NCBI RefSeq assembly: GCF_001667265.1
Contig: NZ_LZHW01000073.1
Location: forward strand, 62,001 to 126,000
Source of the DNA: Mycobacterium sp. ACS4331
GTDB lineage: Bacteria; Actinomycetota; Actinomycetes; Mycobacteriales; Mycobacteriaceae
Reading direction: 5' to 3'
DNA length: 64,000 nucleotides
This document shows, in pieces, positions 53,787-63,462 of the stretch. How positions within the stretch are numbered: the first letter of the stretch is position 1; the number at the start of each line of letters is the position of its first letter. The notes under the pieces are model-generated. The model did no database searches. It saw only the letters and a program-made list of their open reading frames with translations, and was not told where the DNA came from. The position numbers and the translations under genes are program-made.

Positions 53787-54860
53787 TCAGCGTTTGGACT
53801 CGCGCGCCGACAGCGTGCGGTATCCGGCGGCCCGGATCGCCGAGAGCGTGGGCTTCAGCGGCGAATTCCGAAGTCTCGCAACGGCAGTGCGGCGGGCGGC
53901 CAACCGGGCCGTGCGAACTCCCCGCCGTAGCGGGTTGCGGGTCACCTCGCCCTGGCACACCATGACGGACCCCGTCATGGCCCGACGTTTGTACTCTTCT
54001 TCGCCCGGCCCGAGATCGATGCGCGATATTCCCATCGTCGGCGCGGCGGCGATCAATTCGCGCAGCAGGATCCAACCCGGAGCGAGCTCGGACTGGTCCC
54101 GATCGAAGACGGGGAACCACCAGTGCAGCACCGCGCCGTCGCGCAGACCGAAGTGGGCCGCCAGCAGGGCGTCCCCCGCGTACACCGCAGACAGTGAGCC
54201 TGCGAAACCGTCGACGTTGGTCGTGGCCAACCGATGGACCAGTTGCCGACGAGCGGGGTGCGCGAAGAAGTCGTATGCGCCGGTGGCGTTGTACTGCGCG
54301 CGTTTGGTGGAGATCACCCAGTCCAGCAGTGCCGGATCCACTACGTCATGCACCAGCCGCACCTCGCCGAGCAGGCGGGTGGCCTTGTTGGTCATTCGGC
54401 GGACCCGTGACAGCTTGTCCCGGCTCGACTTGTCCAACCGTCCGAGGTAACCGTCGAGCCCACCGGTGACGTCGATGAAGGGAGACTCCTCCTGCCCATC
54501 GATCCACGGTGCGAACTCGGTGCGGTCGGCCGACAGATGATCGAACCGCAGGGCGCTGAGCCCCGTGCTGCGCAGCATGTCCATCGGGTCGATCGAGACG
54601 CCGGGTGCCGTCACAGGTCCGTGGAAGTCGGCCCCGGGCCAGCCCGCCGGCCGCGCGACGCGCCGGTTGACCTGGATCGGCAGCCACACGCTGTGGTTGT
54701 CCGTCGCGACGCGGACATCGCCGAACGTCGCGTGCACGGCGCCGGCGAAGGCGGGATGGAAGTACGGGCTGTCCTGCGCCGGATTGGACTGGCGGACGTG
54801 CCGCCACGCGGCCAACTGATCCCCCCCAAGCGCGTCGAAGTCGATCACCGACCAAGCCAC
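53787..54860 (-). CDS. FemAB/CelD-like GNAT acyltransferase
   Basis: 357 residues. The double-GNAT layout of CelD/FemAB proteins is visible: an N-terminal part with SPYFHPAFAGAV, a middle with SRDKLSRVRRMTNKATRLLG, and a C-terminal acyl-donor part with DALLAAHFGLRDGAVLHWWF and DLGPGEEEYKRR. Such enzymes transfer acyl or aminoacyl groups to amines or sugars, using CoA, tRNA or other donors. It is a candidate for transferring the amino-acid group prepared by the A-domain/carrier module. It has a GTG start at 54860. Confidence 0.82.
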   Translation of the reverse strand: MAWSVIDFDALGGDQLAAWRHVRQSNPAQDSPYFHPAFAGAVHATFGDVRVATDNHSVWLPIQVNRRVARPAGWPGADFHGPVTAPGVSIDPMDMLRSTGLSALRFDHLSADRTEFAPWIDGQEESPFIDVTGGLDGYLGRLDKSSRDKLSRVRRMTNKATRLLGEVRLVHDVVDPALLDWVISTKRAQYNATGAYDFFAHPARRQLVHRLATTNVDGFAGSLSAVYAGDALLAAHFGLRDGAVLHWWFPVFDRDQSELAPGWILLRELIAAAPTMGISRIDLGPGEEEYKRRAMTGSVMVCQGEVTRNPLRRGVRTARLAARRTAVARLRNSPLKPTLSAIRAAGYRTLSARESKR

Positions 54861-54934
54861 AGGGCCAATGTACGTCGAAACTCGAACCGGGGTGCGGGTG
54901 TTGCGCTGTTTCCTGGGTTGCCGTGGATCTCAAA

Positions 54935-55693
54935 TCAGCCCGCTGCGGAGGTCGGGACCTGGGGCGGGGTGGAGGTCGCGTGCCAACGCTGGATCTGGAC
55001 CCGACTGTCGGTTGCGGCGTTGCCGTAGAACTGTTCGGCGGTCACATACGGCGCGCTCGTGCTGCTGATGGCCGGGTGGGTGTAGGGACCGTGGATGGTT
55101 CCGGTCGGAGCCAGCACCCACGCCTGGCCGAGGTCCTTTCGAACGAAGACCGCCACGTGTTGAGGTTCGGTTGCAAGTGTTCGGCCGTAGGCGACATCCG
55201 CGACGACGGTGAGCTTCTCGTGCTCCCACACACCGTATTCGAATCGGTCGGCCAGGAAGACGACATGAGCCGGGCTGTCGGGCACCGGGGTGTCACCGAG
55301 AAATCCGTCAGGCGGGGGGCTGGCGAACATGCACAACGCGAGTTGACCGCCGTCGGTCGATCCCGCCGGCCCGAAGTTCCAGTCCGCCTCGATGAACGCC
55401 GCGGTGGCACCGAGATACCCGGTCGCATAGCCGGCTGCTCTGTGTGCGCCGCGGTAGCCGATGACCGAGCTGCCGTCGAGAATGGTGGGCGTGGCGGTCT
55501 CATCCGGGGTGTAGGTGAGAATCGCGCGCTGGCCGGAGTCGAACGTCGGAGGATGAGCACCGTTCGGTTTTGAGGTGTAGTCCTCGTAAAGGTCGGCGGG
55601 CTCGGCCAGCGGTGCCGGGGGCTGGCAGCAGGCTGTCAGCAGGCAGCACAACAGCGTTGCGCACGCGACGTGGCGCAGAACTCTCGACGTCAC
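54935..55693 (-). CDS. Lipoprotein of unknown function
   Basis: 252 residues, with a type II signal ending CLLTACC (two adjacent Cys). The mature part has an Asp/Glu-rich start and beta-rich sequence (ATAAFIEADWNFGPAG, VFLADRFEYGVWEHEKLTVV) but no motif I can name. It could be a surface glycan-binding or degrading lipoprotein. GTG start at 55693; 74 bases separate it from the next gene on its strand. Last gene of the accessory block on the right. Confidence 0.7.
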   Translation of the reverse strand: MTSRVLRHVACATLLCCLLTACCQPPAPLAEPADLYEDYTSKPNGAHPPTFDSGQRAILTYTPDETATPTILDGSSVIGYRGAHRAAGYATGYLGATAAFIEADWNFGPAGSTDGGQLALCMFASPPPDGFLGDTPVPDSPAHVVFLADRFEYGVWEHEKLTVVADVAYGRTLATEPQHVAVFVRKDLGQAWVLAPTGTIHGPYTHPAISSTSAPYVTAEQFYGNAATDSRVQIQRWHATSTPPQVPTSAAG

Positions 55694-55719
55694 GCGCGCC
55701 CTCCCGGAAGCGGCCCCTC

Positions 55720-55739
55720 AGGCCGCCGGTGGGCGGCCT
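55720..55739 (-). terminator. Hairpin after the hsd4B-like gene
   Basis: AGGCCGCC and GGCGGCCT pair perfectly over 8 bp around a GGTG loop, 74 bases beyond the hsd4B-like stop on the - strand. No T-run follows. It probably ends the kstD-hsd4B transcript at the junction with the accessory block. Confidence 0.5.
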
Positions 55740-55812
55740 CCCCTGATGAGGATTATCGCCAACTCCGTGGCGCTTGGGAGGCAATCTCCGGGTTGTCGCC
55801 CGCGCGATGCCG

Positions 55813-56673
55813 CTACCGCGGTGTGAACTCCACGCCCGCGAGCACGACGGCGTTGTCCCGGCTGGGTGCGGTCACGGTCCCGACGTAGGCGCCGTCCTGC
55901 TTCCAGGCGTTGACCCGCAGGGTCTCGCCGGGGAACACGACACCGGCCATCCGTGCGCCGTACGACGCCACCTCGGCCGCATCGCCGTCGAGGATCGCAT
56001 CCACCAGTGCCTTGCAGGTCATCCCGTAGGTGCACAGACCGTGCAGGATGGGCTTGGGAAAGCCTGCAGCCGAGGCGAACTCGGGATCCGAGTGCAGCGG
56101 GTTGCGATCGCCGCACAGACGGTAGAGCAGCGCCTGCTGCGGCAGCGTGGCGATGTCGAGTTCCAGGTCGGGTGCGCGATCAGGCAGCGCGTCTGACGTG
56201 GAGGGGCCGCGATCGCCGCCGAATCCGCCCTCGCCACGGGCGAAGATCGAGCGCTTCTGGGTCCACAACAGCGTTCCATCGGGAGCGGTGGCCGTGGTCT
56301 CCGACCAGATCACCGCGGCCTTGCCCTTGTCCCAGATCTCGGTGAACTTCGTGACCGCAGTCGCGGTGCCCGAGGGTGGGATGGGCCCAGGCGACGAGAT
56401 GCCCTCGCTGGCGTGCAGCACCCGGCTCAGCTCGATGTCGATGCCCGGGAATTTGACCGCGGGAGGTTCGGTCATGTGGAAACTCTGCGCGACATTGCCG
56501 AAGGTGGGCAGCACCTGCGGGGTGTTGTCCACCAGATAGCGCAGTTCCCGCGGGTCCAGCGGGTCCGCGCCCGCGCCCAGCCCCAGGTGGTACAGCTGGA
56601 TGTCGCTGCTGGTCCACGAGAACTCGACCGGGTCGAGTTCCGCGCCGATGGCTTCGTCGAGATTGATGGGCAT
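55813..56673 (-). CDS. MaoC-like 2-enoyl-CoA hydratase (Rv3538/Hsd4B type)
   Basis: 286 residues of the double hot-dog hydratase-2 family. The motif YRLCGDRNPLHSDPEFA fits the hydratase-2 signature (Asp189, His194 catalytic). Its position directly after kstD is that of Rv3538, thought to hydrate a 24-carbon enoyl-CoA in cholesterol side-chain beta-oxidation. The start is one base after the kstD stop. In M. tuberculosis this gene lies two places from ltp2; here 27 kb separates them. Confidence 0.9.
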   Translation of the reverse strand: MPINLDEAIGAELDPVEFSWTSSDIQLYHLGLGAGADPLDPRELRYLVDNTPQVLPTFGNVAQSFHMTEPPAVKFPGIDIELSRVLHASEGISSPGPIPPSGTATAVTKFTEIWDKGKAAVIWSETTATAPDGTLLWTQKRSIFARGEGGFGGDRGPSTSDALPDRAPDLELDIATLPQQALLYRLCGDRNPLHSDPEFASAAGFPKPILHGLCTYGMTCKALVDAILDGDAAEVASYGARMAGVVFPGETLRVNAWKQDGAYVGTVTAPSRDNAVVLAGVEFTPR

Positions 56674-56674
56674 G

Positions 56675-58357
56675 TCAGGCCTTTCCGGCGATGTTCAATG
56701 CCGCGAGGTAACCAAAGGTCATCGCGGGTCCGATCGTTCCACCGGGGCCCGGGTAGGTGTGCCCCATGACCGGCGAGCTGACGTTACCCGCCGCGTACAG
56801 GCCTTCGATGACCGAGTTGTCGTCGCGCAGGGCGCGGCCGTGCACGTCGGTGCGAACCCCGCCCTTGGTGCCGAGGTCGCCCGGCACCATCTTGGCCGCG
56901 TAGAACGGGCCGTGGCTGATCTCGCCGAGGTTGGGATTGGGCTTGTTGGTCGGGTCGCCGTAGTACCGGTCGTAGGCGCTCTCACCGCGGTGGAAGTCCT
57001 CGTCGACACCGGAGCGTGCGAAGCCGTTGAAACGTTCGACGGTCGCCTTGAACTCGTCGGCGGGCAGGCCCGTCTTGACGGCGAGTTCGTCGAGGGTCGG
57101 GGCCGTGACGATCACTCCGGACTCCAGCCACTTCTTCGGGATCCGTTGCCCTGGCTGCAGTCCGGCGAAGATGTACCGGTCGCGGTACTGCTGGTCGAAG
57201 ACCAGCCAGGCCGGGATGTTCTCACCGGGCCCGGGCCCCTGGCCGTACTGCCCGCCGTACATGTGGTGGCAGGCCTCGACGTAGGGCATCGACTCATTCA
57301 TGAAGCGCTTGCCAGACATGTTGACGATGATCGACCCGGGCGAGTTGCGCTCCGAGAGCGCGAACCACGGCGCGTCGACCAGCGGGACGGTGGGCCCCCA
57401 CCAGGCGTCCTCCATGAGCTCCAGTGCGGCACCCAACTTCTCGGCGGCCAGGATCCCGTCGCCGGTGTTGGCCGCCGCACCCACGGTCCACTCGGTGGTG
57501 ATGGGTGCGCGCTGGTACTTGACCCGCATCTGCTCGTTGTGCTCGAAACCGCCGCTGGCGAGAATCACCCCGCGCCGGGCCCGGATCAACTCCGGTTCGC
57601 CGGATTCAGGCGCCGCGGTGTCGCGAACATAGATGCCGCGCACCACGCCGTCCTCGACGTAGAGGTCGGTCAGGGCGGTGTTCAGCCGGACCGGAACGCC
57701 GGCGTCCCGAAGGCCGATCCGCAGGGGTGCGATCAAAGCGCGGCCCATCCCGACGAGGTTCTTGCCGGTGGCGTTGGCCCACACCGAGCGCACACCCACC
57801 CGCAGGCTGCGCAGCACACCACGCGGGTGGCGCTTGAGTTGGTTGAGCCGGACGTAGTCCTGCTGGAGCACGACCATGTTCATCGGAACCTTGCCGTACG
57901 GCGGTTCCAGGCCGGCCAGGTCGGGGCCGAGCTTCTTGGCGTTGAACGGTTTGGGTTCCACCGACCGCCCGGTGGCCTTACCGCCCGGGGTCTCCGGGTA
58001 GTAGTCGGAGTAGCCGGGTACCCAGCACAGCTTCAGCGGAGAGTGCTTGAGGACGAAGTCCAGCATCTCGGGACCGCGTTCGAGGTACGTGTCGATCTTC
58101 TCGGCCGGCACCACGTCGCCGATGATGGCGTGCAGATATCTGCGTGCATCCTCGGCGGTGTCCTTCACCCCATCGCGCTTCAGCACCGGGTTGTTCGGGA
58201 TCCAAACGCCACCACCTGACCGCGCAGTGGAACCTCCGTAGTGCGCGGCCTTCTCAACGACTACCGTTGAGAGGCCCTGGTGGGCGGCGGTGAGCGCGGC
58301 GACCATGCCGGCCCCGCCGCTGCCCACCACGACGACGTCATACTCCTGAACAGTCAT
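56675..58357 (-). CDS. kstD: 3-ketosteroid delta-1-dehydrogenase
   Basis: 560 residues, close to M. tuberculosis KstD (563). The FAD motif VVVGSGGAGMVAA (9-21), GGSTARSGGGVW, an SGG(FEHN) block and the C-terminal GHTYPGPGGTIGPAM, where the active-site Tyr and Gly occur, are clear. It removes hydrogens from C1-C2 of a 3-ketosteroid using FAD and opens ring B with KshAB. ATG 58357 has no Shine-Dalgarno: TATAAC lies about 9-14 bases upstream, within a KstR box that ends 2 bases from the ATG, so a leaderless transcript is likely. Confidence 0.95.
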   Translation of the reverse strand: MTVQEYDVVVVGSGGAGMVAALTAAHQGLSTVVVEKAAHYGGSTARSGGGVWIPNNPVLKRDGVKDTAEDARRYLHAIIGDVVPAEKIDTYLERGPEMLDFVLKHSPLKLCWVPGYSDYYPETPGGKATGRSVEPKPFNAKKLGPDLAGLEPPYGKVPMNMVVLQQDYVRLNQLKRHPRGVLRSLRVGVRSVWANATGKNLVGMGRALIAPLRIGLRDAGVPVRLNTALTDLYVEDGVVRGIYVRDTAAPESGEPELIRARRGVILASGGFEHNEQMRVKYQRAPITTEWTVGAAANTGDGILAAEKLGAALELMEDAWWGPTVPLVDAPWFALSERNSPGSIIVNMSGKRFMNESMPYVEACHHMYGGQYGQGPGPGENIPAWLVFDQQYRDRYIFAGLQPGQRIPKKWLESGVIVTAPTLDELAVKTGLPADEFKATVERFNGFARSGVDEDFHRGESAYDRYYGDPTNKPNPNLGEISHGPFYAAKMVPGDLGTKGGVRTDVHGRALRDDNSVIEGLYAAGNVSSPVMGHTYPGPGGTIGPAMTFGYLAALNIAGKA

Positions 58358-58358
58358 G

Positions 58359-58372
58359 TAGAACACGTTATA
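58359..58372. promoter_or_regulatory. KstR operator between kstD and hsaE
   Basis: TAGAACACGTTATA fits TnnAACnnGTTnnA at all fixed positions. It overlaps a likely -10 of kstD on the - strand (TATAAC) and a likely -10 of hsaE on the + strand (TATAGA, 58369-58374), so one bound repressor would block both. Confidence 0.9.
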
Positions 58373-58431
58373 GAATTGCCCGGGCCGGGGACAACTGGCC
58401 CGGTCAAAGATGTGAGGGGAATTCACAGAAG

Positions 58432-59217
58432 ATGCTCGATGCTCAGACGCGTGCCGAGTTGGCCGCAGCGCTCGCCGAGGCGGAGCGCTCCAAGGTCGCG
58501 ATCGACCCGCTGACCGCGGGCAACCCGGACATCGACGTCGTCGACGCCTACGAGATCCAACTGATCAACATCCGTCAGAAGGTCGCCGCGGGCGCCAAGG
58601 TGGTCGGGCACAAGGTGGGCCTGTCCAGTGAGGCGATGCAGAAGATGATGAACGTCGACGAACCCGACTACGGGCATCTGCTGGACGAGATGGAGGTCTA
58701 CCAGGACGTCCCCGTGGAGGCCGGAAGATTCCTGTATCCGCGGGTCGAGGTCGAGGTCGGCTTCATCCTGGCCGACGATCTGCCGGGCGAGGGCTGCACT
58801 GAGGACGACGTGCTGGCCGCGACCGCGGCGTTCGTTCCGTCCATCGAACTGATCGACACCCGCATCAAGAACTGGCAGATCAAACTGTGCGACACCATCG
58901 CCGACAACGCATCCTCTGCGGGGTGGGTGCTGGGCGCTGAGCGGGTCTCGCCCAAGGACATCGACATCACCGCGATCGACGCCGTGCTGACCTGTAACGG
59001 CGAGGTGGTGGCCGAAGGCCGCAGCGACGCGGTGCTCGGCAATCCGGTCACCGCGGTGGCCTGGCTGGCCCGCAAGGTGGACAGCTTCGGGGTCCGTCTC
59101 AAAGCAGGCGACGTGGTTCTTCCGGGGTCCTGCACTCGTGCGATCGATGCACGTCCGGGCGACAACTTCGTCGCCGACTTCACTGGTTTGGGTTCTGTCC
59201 GACTGAGTTTCGAGTAA
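58432..59217 (+). CDS. hsaE: 2-hydroxypenta-2,4-dienoate-type hydratase HsaE
   Basis: 261 residues of the 2-keto-4-pentenoate hydratase family. [28 protein letters not shown] (the metal-binding Glu pair) and [14 protein letters not shown] are the family blocks. It adds water to 2-hydroxyhexa-2,4-dienoate from steroid ring A in the meta-cleavage pathway. It matches Rv3536c in place and orientation relative to kstD. AGGGGAA lies upstream of ATG 58432. Confidence 0.94.
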   Translation: MLDAQTRAELAAALAEAERSKVAIDPLTAGNPDIDVVDAYEIQLINIRQKVAAGAKVVGHKVGLSSEAMQKMMNVDEPDYGHLLDEMEVYQDVPVEAGRFLYPRVEVEVGFILADDLPGEGCTEDDVLAATAAFVPSIELIDTRIKNWQIKLCDTIADNASSAGWVLGAERVSPKDIDITAIDAVLTCNGEVVAEGRSDAVLGNPVTAVAWLARKVDSFGVRLKAGDVVLPGSCTRAIDARPGDNFVADFTGLGSVRLSFE

Positions 59218-59227
59218 GGGGCCGTCT

Positions 59228-60154
59228 ATGGCTGCAAAGGCATCTGTCGCGATCGTCGGATCCGGCAACATCAGTACCGATCTGCTGTACAAACTGCTGC
59301 GTTCGGAGTGGCTCGAACCGCGCTGGATGATCGGCATCGACCCGGAGTCTGAAGGGTTGGCGCGGGCTCGCAAGCTGGGCCTGGAGACCAGCCACGAGGG
59401 GGTGGACTGGCTCCTGGCACAGAGTGAGCTCCCGGATCTGGTGTTCGAGGCCACCAGTGCCTACGTCCACCGGGATGCCGCACCCCGCTACGCCGAGGCG
59501 GGCATCCGGGCCATCGACCTGACCCCGGCGGCGGTGGGTCCGGGCGTGATCCCGCCTGCGAACCTGCGGGCACATCTGGATGCCCCGAACGTCAACATGG
59601 TGACCTGCGGTGGGCAGGCGACGATCCCGATCGTCTACGCCGTCAGCCGTGTCGTCGACGTCCCGTACGCCGAGATCGTCGCGTCGGTGTCGTCGGCGTC
59701 GGCGGGCCCCGGAACCCGCGCCAACATCGATGAGTTCACCAAGACCACCAGCGCCGGCGTGCAGAACATCGGTGGTGCGGCCAAGGGCAAGGCGATCATC
59801 ATCCTCAACCCCGCGGATCCGCCGATGATCATGCGGGACACGATCTTCTGTGCCATCCCGGAGGACGCCGACCACGCCGCGATCACCCAGTCCATCAAGG
59901 ACGTGGTGGCCGAGGTGCAGACCTACGTGCCGGGATACCGACTGCTCAACGAACCGCAGTTCGACGAACCGTCGGTGGTCAACGGTGGCAACCATGTGGT
60001 CACCACCTTCATCGAAGTGGAGGGTGCCGGTGACTATCTGCCGCCGTACGCTGGAAATCTGGACATCATGACCGCCGCGGCCACCAAGGTGGGCGAGGAA
60101 ATCGCCAGAGACCGCCTCGGCGCGGCCTCGGTGTCGGAAGGGGCGCAGGCATGA
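59228..60154 (+). CDS. hsaG: Acylating aldehyde dehydrogenase HsaG
   Basis: 308 residues. The NAD motif [14 protein letters not shown] (7-20) and nucleophilic Cys127 in [11 protein letters not shown] identify a DmpF-type acetaldehyde/propanal dehydrogenase that makes acetyl-CoA or propionyl-CoA. It partners with HsaF, with the aldehyde channelled between them. ATGA joins it to hsaF. Confidence 0.95.
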   Translation: MAAKASVAIVGSGNISTDLLYKLLRSEWLEPRWMIGIDPESEGLARARKLGLETSHEGVDWLLAQSELPDLVFEATSAYVHRDAAPRYAEAGIRAIDLTPAAVGPGVIPPANLRAHLDAPNVNMVTCGGQATIPIVYAVSRVVDVPYAEIVASVSSASAGPGTRANIDEFTKTTSAGVQNIGGAAKGKAIIILNPADPPMIMRDTIFCAIPEDADHAAITQSIKDVVAEVQTYVPGYRLLNEPQFDEPSVVNGGNHVVTTFIEVEGAGDYLPPYAGNLDIMTAAATKVGEEIARDRLGAASVSEGAQA

Positions 60155-61206
60155 GCACCGACGGAATCTTCTTCAATTCGATGTGGGACGTCCGGATGAC
60201 GGACACCTCGCTGCGGGACGGGTCGCACCACAAGCGGCACCAGTTCACCAAGGACGAGGTCGGTGCCATCGTGGCCGCTCTCGACACCGCGGGCGTGCCG
60301 GTCATCGAGGTCACCCACGGTGACGGTCTGGGCGGGTCGAGCTTCAACTACGGGTTCTCCAAGACCCCGGAGCAGGAGTTGATCAAGCTGGCGGCCGAGA
60401 CCGCCAAGGAGGCCAAGATCGCCTTCCTGATGCTGCCTGGAGTGGGCACCAAGGAGGACATCAAGGAGGCCCAGAACAACGGCGGGTCGATCTGCCGCAT
60501 CGCGACGCACTGCACCGAGGCCGACGTGTCGATTCAGCACTTCGGACTGGCGCGGGAACTCGGTCTCGAGACGGTGGGGTTCCTGATGATGAGCCACACC
60601 ATCTCCCCGGAGAAGCTCGCCGCGCAGGCCCGGATCATGGCCGACGCCGGATGCCAGTGTGTCTATGTCGTGGACTCCGCGGGCGCGCTGGTGCTCGAAG
60701 GTGTCGCCGACCGGGTGTCGGCTCTGGTCGCCGAACTCGGTGACGACGCGCAGGTCGGTTTTCACGGCCATGAGAACCTCGGTCTCGGCGTGGCCAACTC
60801 GGTCGAGGCCGTCCGCGCGGGTGCCAAGCAGATCGACGGCTCGTGCCGTCGGTTCGGCGCGGGTGCGGGCAACGCACCGGTCGAGGCGCTGGTCGGAGTG
60901 TTCGACAAGATCGGCGTCAAGACCGGCATCGACTTCTTCGACATCGCCGATGCGGCCGAAGAGGTTGTCGCCCCGGCGATGCCCGCCGAGTGCCTGCTCG
61001 ACCGCAACGCGCTGGTGATGGGTTACGCGGGGGTGTACTCCAGCTTCCTCAAGCACGCGGTGCGCCAAGGCGAACGTTACGGAGTACCTGCCCACGAACT
61101 GTTGCTCCGGGTCGGCCAGCGCAAGCTCATCGGTGGCCAGGAGGATCAGTTGATCGACATCGCCCTGGAGATCAAGCGCGAGCAGGAGGAGAGCGCCGCG
61201 CACTGA
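60151..61206 (+). CDS. hsaF: 4-hydroxy-2-oxo acid aldolase HsaF
   Basis: 351 residues. [10 protein letters not shown] (Asp18 metal ligand, Arg-Asp motif) and [11 protein letters not shown] (His205, His207) are the divalent-metal site of DmpG-type class II aldolases. It cleaves 4-hydroxy-2-oxohexanoate to pyruvate and propanal, which goes to HsaG. It matches Rv3534c. It ends the operon, 34 bases before a long hairpin. Confidence 0.95.
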   Translation: MSTDGIFFNSMWDVRMTDTSLRDGSHHKRHQFTKDEVGAIVAALDTAGVPVIEVTHGDGLGGSSFNYGFSKTPEQELIKLAAETAKEAKIAFLMLPGVGTKEDIKEAQNNGGSICRIATHCTEADVSIQHFGLARELGLETVGFLMMSHTISPEKLAAQARIMADAGCQCVYVVDSAGALVLEGVADRVSALVAELGDDAQVGFHGHENLGLGVANSVEAVRAGAKQIDGSCRRFGAGAGNAPVEALVGVFDKIGVKTGIDFFDIADAAEEVVAPAMPAECLLDRNALVMGYAGVYSSFLKHAVRQGERYGVPAHELLLRVGQRKLIGGQEDQLIDIALEIKREQEESAAH

Positions 61207-61239
61207 GGCGGCGCGTGTGGGCGTCACTACCCTGAGCTC

Positions 61240-61301
61240 GCCCAGGGCGCACTGGCGTAACGGTTTCGCACCCGAAACGCGTACGTGGTTGCGCGCTGGG
61301 C
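61240..61301. terminator. Long imperfect hairpin after hsaF
   Basis: GCCCAGGGCGCA (61240-61251) pairs with TGCGCGCTGGGC (61290-61301) at 11 of 12 positions. Inside, GTTTCG and CGAAAC form a second stem with a CACC loop. It probably ends the hsaEGF transcript; no T-run follows, so a different role is possible. The rest of the 61207-61386 gap shows nothing else. Confidence 0.5.
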
Positions 61302-61386
61302 GATGGGGAGAGCGGCGTCGCCCTCGCTCGATGCTCGCCGGCGGTGCCGCGGCGCGCCCGTCGGGGCCACCCGGCAGGATGTACTC

Positions 61387-63462
61387 ATGGCCACCCGCGA
61401 ACAGGCGCAGTCGTTACTCGAACAGCTCGCGGGGCCTGCGGCCACCCTGCGCGATGACCAGTGGACTGCCATCGAGGCGCTCGTGGTCCACCGGCGCCAG
61501 GCCCTGGTGGTGCAGCGCACGGGGTGGGGTAAATCGGCGGTGTACTTCATCGCGGCCAAACTGCTGCGCGGTGCCGGTCTGGGACCCACGGTGATCGTGT
61601 CGCCACTGCTGGCGCTCATGCGCAACCAGGTGTCGGCTGCCGAGCGCGCCGGCGTGCGGGCGGCCACCATCAACTCGGGCAATGTCACCGAGTGGGATGC
61701 GATCCATCAGCAGGTCGCCGCCGGCGGACTCGATGTCCTGCTGGTCAGCCCGGAAAGGTTGAACAACCCCGACTTCCGCGACAATGTCCTGCCCGCTCTG
61801 GCGTCCGACGCCGGTCTCGTGGTGGTGGACGAGGCGCACTGTGTGTCGGACTGGGGGCATGACTTCCGGCCCGACTATCGGCGCATCCGGACGTTGATCG
61901 CCGAATTGGGCTCGGACATACCGGTTCTCGCCACCACGGCGACCGCCAACGATCGTGTCGTCAACGATGTGGCGGCCCAACTGGGCGTCGGCGGGCGCGA
62001 CACCCTGGTGCTGCGCGGCGGCCTGGACCGCGAATCGCTGCGGTTGTCGGTGGTCAGGGCGGGAAATCCAGCACAACGGTCAGCCTGGATTGCCGCCCAA
62101 CTGGATTCGCTTCCCGGTTCGGGCATCATCTACACGCTCACCGTGGCGCAGGCGAACGATGTCGCGGCCCTGCTCGTCGAACAGGGGCACAAGGTCGCGG
62201 CCTACACCGGATCCACCGACACCACCGAACGCGAGCAGTTGGAGTCCGACCTTCTCGACAACCGGGTCAAGGCGCTGGTCGCGACGTCGGCACTCGGTAT
62301 GGGGTTCGACAAGCCGGACCTCGGTTTCGTGGTGCATCTCGGCGCCCCGTCGTCGCCGATCGCGTACTACCAGCAGGTGGGCCGTGCCGGTCGTGCCACT
62401 GACAGTGCCGAGGTGATCCTGCTTCCCGGCACCGAGGACCAGGACGTGTGGCGCTACTTCGCTTCCGTGGCGTTTCCGTCAGAGCCGCTGGTGCGCAATG
62501 TACTTCATGCCCTGGATGCCGAACGTCCGCAGTCCACGCCGGCGTTGGAGAGCCAGGTGGACCTGAACCGCTCGCGGCTCGAGATGGTGCTCAAGGTGCT
62601 CGACGTCGACGGTGCGGTGCGCCGGGTGAAGGGCGGCTGGATCGCCACGGGTGAACCCTGGGCGTATGACGAGCAGCGGTACCGGGCACTCGATGCGGCC
62701 CGTCGCCGTGAGCAGCAGGCCATGCTCGACTATCAGAACACCGACGGATGCCGAATGGCGTTTCTGCGCGGCCAACTCGACGACCCCGAGCTGGCGCCCG
62801 GCGATCGGTGCGGACGCTGCGACAACTGCACGGGAACGCACTACCCGGGTGCGGTCGATGAGGTGACCCTGGCCGCCACGGTGGAACGACTGCGCCGTCC
62901 CGGTGTCGAGGTGGCGCCACGCAAGCAGTGGCCGACGGGGCTCGGGGCACTGGGACTCCCGTGGTCGGGGCGGATCTCCGACGGCGCCGCGGCCGGCCGG
63001 GCCATCGGCAGGCTCACCGACCTCGGCTGGGGTGCGAGGCTGCGCAAGCTGCTGGCCGAACCCGACCGTGAGGTGCCGGACGACATCGTGGGGGCCGCGA
63101 TCGAGGTCCTCAAGGCGTGGAAGTGGACCGCGCGCCCCGTCGCGGTCATCGCGCTGGATTCGCAGACCCACCCGCTGCTCATCGCCTCGACCGCGCAGCG
63201 TCTGGCTCAGGTGGGCCGGCTGACCGATCTCGGCACACTGCGCTACCGGCCCGATCGGCGTCCGGTCACGGCGGCGAACTCGGCGTATCGCGTCGCGGCG
63301 CTGAACGGCTCATGGGAACGCCCTGACCTTGATGTTCACGGGCCGGTCCTGCTGATCGACGACATGACGGACACGGGATGGACGCTCACCTTGGCGGCCC
63401 GCCACCTGCGCGAGGCCGGGGTGCCGGAGGTGCTGCCGCTGGTGCTGGCCGCCACCAGCTGA
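61387..63462 (+). CDS. RecQ-type DNA helicase with C-terminal phosphoribosyltransferase domain
   Basis: 691 residues from ATG 61387. Helicase motifs: TGWGKS (Lys49), [17 protein letters not shown] (148-164) and the QQVGRAGRA block. The zinc-binding region ends CGRCDNC. The last 180 or so residues carry [13 protein letters not shown] (about 654-666), the PRPP-binding signature of phosphoribosyltransferases. Thus it joins an ATP-dependent 3'-5' helicase to a nucleotide-handling domain. It lies outside the steroid regulon and shows no operator. Such fusions occur in other actinobacteria, so it is probably chromosomal core. Confidence 0.9.
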   Translation: MATREQAQSLLEQLAGPAATLRDDQWTAIEALVVHRRQALVVQRTGWGKSAVYFIAAKLLRGAGLGPTVIVSPLLALMRNQVSAAERAGVRAATINSGNVTEWDAIHQQVAAGGLDVLLVSPERLNNPDFRDNVLPALASDAGLVVVDEAHCVSDWGHDFRPDYRRIRTLIAELGSDIPVLATTATANDRVVNDVAAQLGVGGRDTLVLRGGLDRESLRLSVVRAGNPAQRSAWIAAQLDSLPGSGIIYTLTVAQANDVAALLVEQGHKVAAYTGSTDTTEREQLESDLLDNRVKALVATSALGMGFDKPDLGFVVHLGAPSSPIAYYQQVGRAGRATDSAEVILLPGTEDQDVWRYFASVAFPSEPLVRNVLHALDAERPQSTPALESQVDLNRSRLEMVLKVLDVDGAVRRVKGGWIATGEPWAYDEQRYRALDAARRREQQAMLDYQNTDGCRMAFLRGQLDDPELAPGDRCGRCDNCTGTHYPGAVDEVTLAATVERLRRPGVEVAPRKQWPTGLGALGLPWSGRISDGAAAGRAIGRLTDLGWGARLRKLLAEPDREVPDDIVGAAIEVLKAWKWTARPVAVIALDSQTHPLLIASTAQRLAQVGRLTDLGTLRYRPDRRPVTAANSAYRVAALNGSWERPDLDVHGPVLLIDDMTDTGWTLTLAARHLREAGVPEVLPLVLAATS

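Larger units (their letters stand above)
28531..55693. other. Accessory surface-polysaccharide gene block inserted in the steroid locus
   Basis: About 27 kb of glycan genes lies between ltp2 and the hsd4B homologue, where M. tuberculosis has only PPE63. It carries every component expected of a Wzx/Wzy-type pathway: priming transferase, glycosyltransferases, nucleotide-sugar enzymes, chain-length-type proteins, polymerase and flippase. It also encodes an amino-acid activation and aminomutase module. There are three + strand runs (28531-47186, 48476-53771) interrupted or ended by - strand genes. No integrase, transposase or tRNA marks the edges. The insertion reading comes from synteny with M. 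tuberculosis; alternatively the block is ancestral and was lost there. Confidence 0.75.

Noticed and set aside
28271..55812. A PPE63 (Rv3539) homologue between ltp2 and the hsd4B-like gene
   Set aside because: No frame in this interval begins with a PPE-type N-terminal domain; the gene seems absent.
56600..58219. Very long + strand open frame opposite kstD and the hsd4B-like gene
   Set aside because: It spans two real genes in antisense and has no recognisable motif.
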